Below, one piece after another: positions 58,610 to 64,000 of a stretch of DNA of 64,000 nt. The notes below the pieces were generated by a model that saw only the letters and a program-made list of their open reading frames with translations, searched no databases and was not told where the DNA came from. This DNA is from Nonomuraea turcica (GTDB lineage Bacteria > Actinomycetota > Actinomycetes > Streptosporangiales > Streptosporangiaceae): NCBI RefSeq assembly GCF_030718205.1, contig NZ_JAUZQF010000012.1, positions 124,001-188,000 of the forward strand. The letters are read 5' to 3'. Positions within the stretch are counted from its first letter, which is position 1, and each line of letters starts with the position of its first letter. The position numbers and the translations under genes were made by a program.

Positions 58610-60148
58610 TCACGTGTTGCGTGCCGAGCGGTCCAGGAAGGGCTCCAGCAGGCCCGGCATCGCGCGCGAGGCCAGGTCCAGACCGTCGCCGCGGCCGACG
58701 TCCACGACGTCGTAGCGCCCGTCGCCGGCGGCGGTGGTGGCCGACACCGTCAACAGGCCGTGGCGACGCTGGAAGAGCGACTCGGTGATGGTCCAGCCGG
58801 AGATGCCGGCGCGGTCGAGCGCCACCGTACGCCGGACCACGGCGCCGGTCCGCGTGATCAGGTGCCGTCCGCCGAGCGCATGCCCGAGGCTCCTGGCGCT
58901 CTCCGCGGCCAGCCATAACCCGAGCGGCAGAGCCACGGCGGGCGCCGCCCAGACCCCGGCCTGCACCCACGCCCACGGCACCAGCGACGACGCGGCGGCC
59001 GCGCCTGCCGCCAGAACGAGCACGGTCACCAGAGCCCGCCTGATCCGCCTGCGCCTGGCCGCCCGGGGATGTGCCGCGAGCCCCGCCGGGGCGGGGAGGT
59101 TCGTGCGCGCGATCTCGGCGGCGAGGTGGCCGGCGACGGCGCGGGGGAGTGGCGGGGTCAGGGCGGCGACGTCCTCGGTTTCGTTCTCGCCGGCCTTGCC
59201 GAGCCCGGTGGCGATGGCCTTGACGCGCGCCCCGCCGCCCAGCCGGAGCAGCAGCGGCTCGCTGATCTCCACACCCCGCAGGCGACGCTCCTCCATCGTG
59301 AGCGACCGGGCGGTCAGCAGGCCGCGGCGTAGCCGGAGCCGCCCCGGCTCACGTTCCAGCCGGTAACGCCCCCACGACTCGGCGAACAGCAGCACGGCCC
59401 CCAGCACCCCTACGGCGGCGTTCGCCACGACCAGCAGCGGGACGGTCACCAGCGGCCGCGCGGTCACCCAGCTCCACAGTCTCGCGGCGACCTCTGTGGT
59501 GAGCACCTTGACGCCGATCGTGTCGAGCCCTTTGTAGGCCAGGCCCAGCACGACCGCCGCGCCCGTGAACGTCCACACCGACAGCGGCGCGTAGGTGATC
59601 CACGACCACTTGAGCTCCGCCAGAGGCGGGTCCGCCTGCGGCCCCGCGACGGCGCCGGGCAGCAGCGTACGGCGCAACGTCTCGGCGTCGTGCCTGGTCA
59701 GCGGATCCAGGCGGAGCTCGTCGTCCCCGGCCGAGCGCTCGCCCGTGCCCACCTTGACCGCGGTCAGCCCGAACGCCCGCAGCACCGGATCGGCCCGCAG
59801 GTCCACGCTCCGCACCCGATCGCGCGGGATCGAGCGGCGCTGCCGCACGGCGATGCCCGAGCGCAGTTCGAGCCGGTCGCCGGTCAGGCGCCAGCGGGTC
59901 GTGCGCAACCTGATCACGTCGTACGCCAGCACCCCGGCGACGATCAGCACCGCGGCCCCCGCACACACCGCCACGACGCCGGCGACCGGCCAATCCCGGG
60001 TGGTGAGGAACCGGACGAGCCCGAGCACGGCGGGCACCACGAACACCGATGACTTGACCGCCGACGCCCCCAGGCTGCGGCGCGCCAGTCGCTGCCAGTC
60101 CTGGCTCCGGCTCGCATCCCGCTCGCGCCGTACGGAGATCTCACTCAT
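58610..60148 (-). CDS. multi-domain bacterial PH (YdbT/DUF304-like) membrane protein
   Basis: 512 residues. Pairs of hydrophobic spans (about 35-50 and 54-75, then about 180-200 and 225-250, and near 375-415) are interleaved with bacterial PH-2 domains (YDVIRLRTTRWRLTGDRLELRSG and RYRLEREPGRLRLRRGLLTARS). The motif RSIPRDRVRSVDL recurs in the family. These proteins (YdbS/YdbT in Bacillus) are linked to resistance to some bacteriocins and lipids. The start overlaps the smaller PH gene upstream by 4 bp. Confidence 0.88.
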   Translation of the reverse strand: MSEISVRRERDASRSQDWQRLARRSLGASAVKSSVFVVPAVLGLVRFLTTRDWPVAGVVAVCAGAAVLIVAGVLAYDVIRLRTTRWRLTGDRLELRSGIAVRQRRSIPRDRVRSVDLRADPVLRAFGLTAVKVGTGERSAGDDELRLDPLTRHDAETLRRTLLPGAVAGPQADPPLAELKWSWITYAPLSVWTFTGAAVVLGLAYKGLDTIGVKVLTTEVAARLWSWVTARPLVTVPLLVVANAAVGVLGAVLLFAESWGRYRLEREPGRLRLRRGLLTARSLTMEERRLRGVEISEPLLLRLGGGARVKAIATGLGKAGENETEDVAALTPPLPRAVAGHLAAEIARTNLPAPAGLAAHPRAARRRRIRRALVTVLVLAAGAAAASSLVPWAWVQAGVWAAPAVALPLGLWLAAESARSLGHALGGRHLITRTGAVVRRTVALDRAGISGWTITESLFQRRHGLLTVSATTAAGDGRYDVVDVGRGDGLDLASRAMPGLLEPFLDRSARNT

Positions 60149-60636
60149 GTGGCGTCACCAGGGGTGGCCTGAGTGATCGCGGTCAGGCGTTCGGCCAGGT
60201 CGGCGGCCAGCGTGTGGTCCAGAGCCTCGATCTTGATGGCGCCCGCCGACGACGCCGTGGTGACCGTGACGTCCGCCAGCCCGAACCATCGCTGCACCGG
60301 CCCCCGCGCGGTGTCGATGCGCTGGATCCGTGACATCGGCGCCACCTTCCAGGTGTGCGTCAGCCAGCCCTTGCGCGTGTAGACCGCCTCTTCGGTGACC
60401 TCCCACCGCTCCACCTGGTAGGAGGCCCGCGGCGCCACCACCGCGAGCACCAGGCAGCCCACGGCGAACGCCGCGACCACCATCCCCAGCCAGACCGGCC
60501 GGTCGGTGAACACCCAGTACGACACCACCGCCCCGGCGGCGACCGGCACCATGAGGATCAGCCACTGCACGGTCCACCACGGGATCGCCCGCGGATCGGC
60601 CTGGTGGCGCGGCGGCCGCAGCGACGTCGTGCTCAT
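60145..60636 (-). CDS. single bacterial PH-2 domain membrane protein
   Basis: 163 residues from ATG 60636. Two transmembrane helices (about 24-45 and 49-71) are followed by one PH-2 domain with YQVERWEVTEEAVYTRKGWL and APMSRIQRIDTARGPVQRWFGLADV. It is the YdbS-like partner of the next gene, in a typical two-gene set. Start overlaps the stop of the small membrane-protein gene. Confidence 0.9.
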   Translation of the reverse strand: MSTTSLRPPRHQADPRAIPWWTVQWLILMVPVAAGAVVSYWVFTDRPVWLGMVVAAFAVGCLVLAVVAPRASYQVERWEVTEEAVYTRKGWLTHTWKVAPMSRIQRIDTARGPVQRWFGLADVTVTTASSAGAIKIEALDHTLAADLAERLTAITQATPGDAT

Positions 60637-60866
60637 TCGCCCGCCTCCGCCTTCTTCGCCGAGTCGGCGACCGCCAGCAACACGAAGCCGAGCACGCCGA
60701 TCACGACGCCCGCGAACACCTCGTACCCGTCGAGGAACGCCACGTGGTTGACCACGATCAGGCTCTCGGCCCACCGCCACCACCCGAGCACGGCGTTCAC
60801 CAGGCCGGCCACCCCTTGCAGGAGCAGCAGCCAGCCGAACACCTTCAATACCGCTTCCATACGCAC
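60633..60866 (-). CDS. small two-helix membrane protein
   Basis: 77 residues from GTG 60866 with AGGA upstream (ATG 60860 is a two-codon-shorter option). Two hydrophobic segments (about 6-26 and 45-67). No recognised family. It is the first gene of the PH-domain operon. Confidence 0.7.
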   Translation of the reverse strand: MRMEAVLKVFGWLLLLQGVAGLVNAVLGWWRWAESLIVVNHVAFLDGYEVFAGVVIGVLGFVLLAVADSAKKAEAGE

Positions 60867-60965
60867 AAGCGTCCTGTCCGGCCGGCTGCTCCCGCGTCGG
60901 CCGGAGGTCTCGCCCGGCTGCGACTTTGGTCGGTGTCGCCAAGCCGGTGGAAGGGCCTAATCTCG

Positions 60966-62210
60966 GTGCCTGTGACGCGAGCGCGAGGGCGGGACGAGCT
61001 CGTCCCCGAATACCGGTGGGTGCTCCCGTCGGTGTTGCTCGGGGACGGCCGCGAGGGCCGCCGGGTGCGGCGCTCGCTGCGCGACTGGGTCGTCGACATC
61101 GCCGTGTTCCTGATCGCCTGCGGCATCACGCTGCTGGGGCTGCAGGAGATCCAGGACGAGCCGGAGCCGCTCATCGCGATCGAGCAGGTGATGGGCGCGC
61201 TGTCGTGCGTGTCGGTCTGGCTGCGGCGCCGCTGGCCGGTCGGGCTCGCGCTGGTGCTGGTCATACTCTCGTCGTATCTGGAGCTCGTCGGCGGTGCGTC
61301 CATCGTGGCGCTGTTCACGGTGGCGGTGCACCGGCCGTTCAAGATCTCCGGGCCCATCACGCTGCTGGCCCTCATCACCCTGATGCCCTACCTGGTCCTG
61401 CGGCCCCAGAGCGACATCGATCCGCTGCCCTGGGGCTTGCTCCTGGTGGCCCTCATCCTGACCATCTACGCCTGGGGCATCGTGATCAGGGCCAGGCGGC
61501 AGCTCATCTGGTCGCTCAGGCAGCGTGCCGACATCGCCGCCGCGGAGGCCAAGCGGCTCGAACGCGAGCGGATCGCCAGGGAGATGCACGACGTGCTCGC
61601 GCACCGCATCTCGATGCTCAGCCTGCACGCCGGCGCGCTGGAGTTCCGGCCCGACGCGCCCGCCGGCGAGATCGCCAAGGCGGCCGGGGCCATCAGGACC
61701 AACGCCCACCTCGCGCTGCAGGACCTGCGTGAGGTGATCGGCGTGCTGCGGCACGCGCGGCCGGGCGAGGACGACACGGGGGACGACACCGTGCCCGACC
61801 GGCCGCAGCCCACGCTGGCCGACCTGCCGACGCTGGTCGAGGAGTGCCGGCAGGCGGGCATGGACGTGCGGCTCGACCTGCGGGCGGACGACGTGCCGGA
61901 AGGGCTGGGCCGCAACGTCTACCGCATCGTCCAGGAGGCGCTCACCAACGCGCGCAAGCACGCGGGCGGCGCGCCGGTGACCGTGACCGTGGCGGGCACG
62001 CGCGGCAAGGGGCTGTCGGCGGAGGTACGCAACCCGCTGTGGTCCCGCCGCCCCCTGCGCCTGCCCGGGGCGAGGGCGGGACTCATCGGGCTGACGGAGC
62101 GTGCGGAGCTCGCCGGCGGCACACTCGAGCACGGCCCGACGCCCGAGGGGGAGTTCGTGGTACGCGCCTGGCTGCCGTGGCCGGTGGAGACGACCTTGGA
62201 GGACGCATGA
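60966..62210 (+). CDS. sensor histidine kinase, NarL-partner (HisKA_3) type
   Basis: 414 residues from GTG 60966 with GGAAGG upstream. About five transmembrane helices in residues 40-180. The H-box is ERERIAREMHDVLAHRISML with the phospho-His in MHDV, and the N-box is VYRIVQEALTNARKHAG. The G1 motif is degenerate (EVRNPLWSRR). The stop overlaps the response-regulator start (ATGA). It is divergent from the PH-domain operon with about 100 bp between, and could control it. Confidence 0.92.
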   Translation: MPVTRARGRDELVPEYRWVLPSVLLGDGREGRRVRRSLRDWVVDIAVFLIACGITLLGLQEIQDEPEPLIAIEQVMGALSCVSVWLRRRWPVGLALVLVILSSYLELVGGASIVALFTVAVHRPFKISGPITLLALITLMPYLVLRPQSDIDPLPWGLLLVALILTIYAWGIVIRARRQLIWSLRQRADIAAAEAKRLERERIAREMHDVLAHRISMLSLHAGALEFRPDAPAGEIAKAAGAIRTNAHLALQDLREVIGVLRHARPGEDDTGDDTVPDRPQPTLADLPTLVEECRQAGMDVRLDLRADDVPEGLGRNVYRIVQEALTNARKHAGGAPVTVTVAGTRGKGLSAEVRNPLWSRRPLRLPGARAGLIGLTERAELAGGTLEHGPTPEGEFVVRAWLPWPVETTLEDA

Positions 62211-62863
62211 CGGGGCCGATCCGGCTGTTGATCGTCGACGACGACGCCATGGTGCGGGCGGGGCTGTCGATGATCCTGGGCGGCGTGGCCGACATCGAGA
62301 TCGTGGCCGAGGCCGGCGACGGTTCCGAGGTGCCGCCGCTGGTGGCCGAGCACCGGCCCGATGTGGTGCTGATGGACATCCGCATGCCGGGCGTCGACGG
62401 TCTCACCGCCACCGAGGCGCTGCGGGGCACGTCGTCGCCGCCCGAGGTGGTGGTGCTGACCACGTTCCACGCCGATGCGCAGGTGCTGCGGGCGTTGCGG
62501 GCGGGGGCGGCCGGGTTCCTGCTGAAGGACATCGCGCCCGGCGACCTCGTCCAGGCGATCAGGAAGGTGGCCGCGGGGGAGCCGATCCTGTCGCCGGCGG
62601 TGACCCGGCAGCTGATCACGCACGTGTCGGACGGCGGCGCGGGGCAGCGTACGGACCGGGCCAGGAAGCTGCTCGGCCGGCTCAGCGAGCGTGAGCGCGA
62701 GGTGGCGCTGGCCGTGGGCCGGGGCAGGTCCAACGCCGAGATCGCGCGGGAGCTCTACATGAGCGTGCCCACGGTCAAGGCGCACGTCTCGCGGATCCTG
62801 ACCAAGCTGGACCTCAACAACCGGGTCCAGGTGGCGCTGCTGGTCTACGACGCTAACGACTGA
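62207..62863 (+). CDS. NarL/FixJ-family response regulator
   Basis: 218 residues. Receiver 1-125: DDDAMVRAG, phospho-Asp in DVVLMDIRMPGVDG, Thr in VVVLTTFH, Lys in GFLLKDI. The LuxR helix-turn-helix is at 150-215 (LSEREREVALAVGRGRSNAEIARELYMSVPTVKAHVSRIL). Cognate to the preceding kinase. Its 3' end overlaps the convergent phosphotransferase gene by 11 bp. Confidence 0.96.
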   Translation: MTGPIRLLIVDDDAMVRAGLSMILGGVADIEIVAEAGDGSEVPPLVAEHRPDVVLMDIRMPGVDGLTATEALRGTSSPPEVVVLTTFHADAQVLRALRAGAAGFLLKDIAPGDLVQAIRKVAAGEPILSPAVTRQLITHVSDGGAGQRTDRARKLLGRLSEREREVALAVGRGRSNAEIARELYMSVPTVKAHVSRILTKLDLNNRVQVALLVYDAND

Positions 62864-63914
62864 GCAGCTGCTCGATGGTGGCCCGGTGCAGGACCAGGTC
62901 GTCGGGGTCGGCCGGGTCGGGCTGCTCGCCGAAGTGGATCCTGCGCTGCCACACCCGGGCCATGATGATCCCGTGCCGGAGGGCGGCATACATCTCGTAG
63001 AAGTCCATGTCGCGGGGCTGGTAGCCGGTCAGCTCCCGATATTTCTGGCATACGTCGTCACGCCGCATGAATCCAGGCATGCCGGGGAAGCCCGCGGCGA
63101 CGGTGAGGTCCTGGAAGAACCGATGCAGGAAGATCATCCAGGAGAGATCCAGCTCGCGCGGCCCCACGGCGGCCATCTCCCAGTCGAGGACCGCGACCGG
63201 AGTGAAGTCCTGGAACATCAGGTTGCCGATCCTGGCGTCGCCCCAGCACAGCACGTCGGGCCCGGGATCCTCCGGCCAGTGCGACTCCAGCCAGCCGAAG
63301 GCCCGCTCCAGCACGGGGATGCGCCGCTTGCCGTGCGCCCACTCGTAGTACGCCTGCTGCGCCTCGACGTGCGCCCGCAGCCCGCCGGCCCCGATCACGG
63401 ACAACTCCCGCGGCGTGAACGGCGCCTGATGCAGCGCCGCCACGATCCCGACGCTGGCGTCCTGCAGCCTGCGCTGGTCCTCGGGCGCGGCGTCGCACAG
63501 CCACCCGCCGAACGTGTACGGCATCACGTCCGGCGGCACCTCGCCCTCGGCGCATTCCATGACGAAGAACGGCGTGCCGAGCGGGCCGGGATCCGGCTCG
63601 AGCCAGAGGACCCTGGGCGCTGGAATTCCAGCTATTTCCCTGGCCAGGCGCATCACGTCGAACTGCGCCCGCACATCATACGAGGGGAAGACCGGAACGG
63701 CTTCTCCCGCCGGTGCGAGCCGTGCTACGCAGCGCGTTCGCTGCTCATCCCAGGTGGCGGTGAAGAACAGGGTCTCGCTGGACATGCCGTTACTCGTCGG
63801 TCTGGACAGTCCGGACACCGAGGCGTCCCTGCCGACCCTGCCGCGGAGCCAGGCAGTCAGCTGATCACGCAGTTGTTCCAGGTCGCGGGTGGACGTACGC
63901 ATCTGCTCGGTCAT
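62853..63914 (-). CDS. APH-type phosphotransferase (aminoglycoside phosphotransferase / FadE-associated family)
   Basis: 353 residues. Kinase-like fold with catalytic loop VLCWGDARIGNLMF (Trp in place of the His of H-G-D) and metal-binding VLDWEMAAVGPRELDLSW. The sequence DVMRLAREIAGIPAPRVLWLE resembles APH proteins next to acyl-CoA dehydrogenases rather than antibiotic-resistance enzymes. The substrate is unknown. No operon partner is within the window; the region to the right edge (86 bp) shows nothing. Confidence 0.88.
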   Translation of the reverse strand: MTEQMRTSTRDLEQLRDQLTAWLRGRVGRDASVSGLSRPTSNGMSSETLFFTATWDEQRTRCVARLAPAGEAVPVFPSYDVRAQFDVMRLAREIAGIPAPRVLWLEPDPGPLGTPFFVMECAEGEVPPDVMPYTFGGWLCDAAPEDQRRLQDASVGIVAALHQAPFTPRELSVIGAGGLRAHVEAQQAYYEWAHGKRRIPVLERAFGWLESHWPEDPGPDVLCWGDARIGNLMFQDFTPVAVLDWEMAAVGPRELDLSWMIFLHRFFQDLTVAAGFPGMPGFMRRDDVCQKYRELTGYQPRDMDFYEMYAALRHGIIMARVWQRRIHFGEQPDPADPDDLVLHRATIEQLLSR

Positions 63915-64000
63915 GACCGGCCTCCCGGCTCAACAGGCGCCCCGGCACAGTCGTACACCCCCAACCAAGCGCTCGTCCATACGCAGGTGGCCGTTACGGT

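Overview
This is a 64 kb stretch of a high-GC actinomycete chromosome. Gene content and order point to a filamentous actinomycete, possibly Streptosporangiales/Nonomuraea-like; that assignment is an inference from style, not a search. The right half carries the conserved actinobacterial respiratory block: erpA, an adenosine-kinase-like gene, cysteine desulfurase with TusA, ctaC-ctaD-ctaF, an L,D-transpeptidase, trpD, ctaE-qcrC-qcrA-qcrB, and a DEDD exonuclease/GIY-YIG protein. From memory this resembles the Rv2191-Rv2204c neighbourhood of Mycobacterium tuberculosis. The left half is accessory.

Layout. (1) 1-5.9 kb, minus strand: a specialised-metabolism operon running off the left edge. It holds two zinc alcohol dehydrogenases, a VioB-like ferritin-fold protein, an unknown protein, a MetX-like alpha/beta hydrolase, two tandem Nif11-domain proteins and the start of another alpha/beta hydrolase. 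(2) 6.1-12.7 kb: a membrane protein, a single-module type I PKS (KS-AT-ACP), an MmyB-type regulator and a truncated LAL-type ATPase without its DNA-binding domain. (3) 12.7-21.9 kb, minus strand: a compact eight-gene operon. It mixes a partner-switching module (two STAS proteins, an RsbW-like kinase and a SpoIIE phosphatase with a degenerate receiver) with glycogen-debranching GlgX, a DJ-1/PfpI-AGE-barrel fusion, a ThDP enzyme and a second DJ-1/PfpI protein. This is my leading candidate for an undescribed system.

(4) 22-26.1 kb: a receiver-flavoprotein fusion converging on a cyclic-nucleotide-domain sensor kinase, and an IS701-like transposase homologue with altered catalytic residues. (5) 26.2-33.1 kb, minus strand: an oxidative gene set with a Tat-exported DyP peroxidase, a Tat-exported berberine-bridge-type oxidase, an EthD-repeat protein and two GMC oxidoreductases. 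(6) 33.1-36.8 kb: a decayed zone with a frameshifted hydrolase, a hydrolase fragment, a 5'-truncated TnpB and a truncated zinc-ribbon protein.

(7) 36.8-53.8 kb: nadA, Fe-S and sulfur-transfer genes and the aa3/bc1 respiratory genes, with clear terminators. A 17-bp tandem repeat grows out of the qcrB terminator. (8) 53.8-64 kb: two membrane Ser/Thr kinases plus a kinase-less protein with a related extracellular domain, a bacterial PH-domain operon, a histidine kinase/response regulator pair and an aminoglycoside-phosphotransferase-like protein.

No tRNA, rRNA, CRISPR array or replication origin was seen. Starts were chosen from visible ribosome-binding sites and overlaps; several are GTG.
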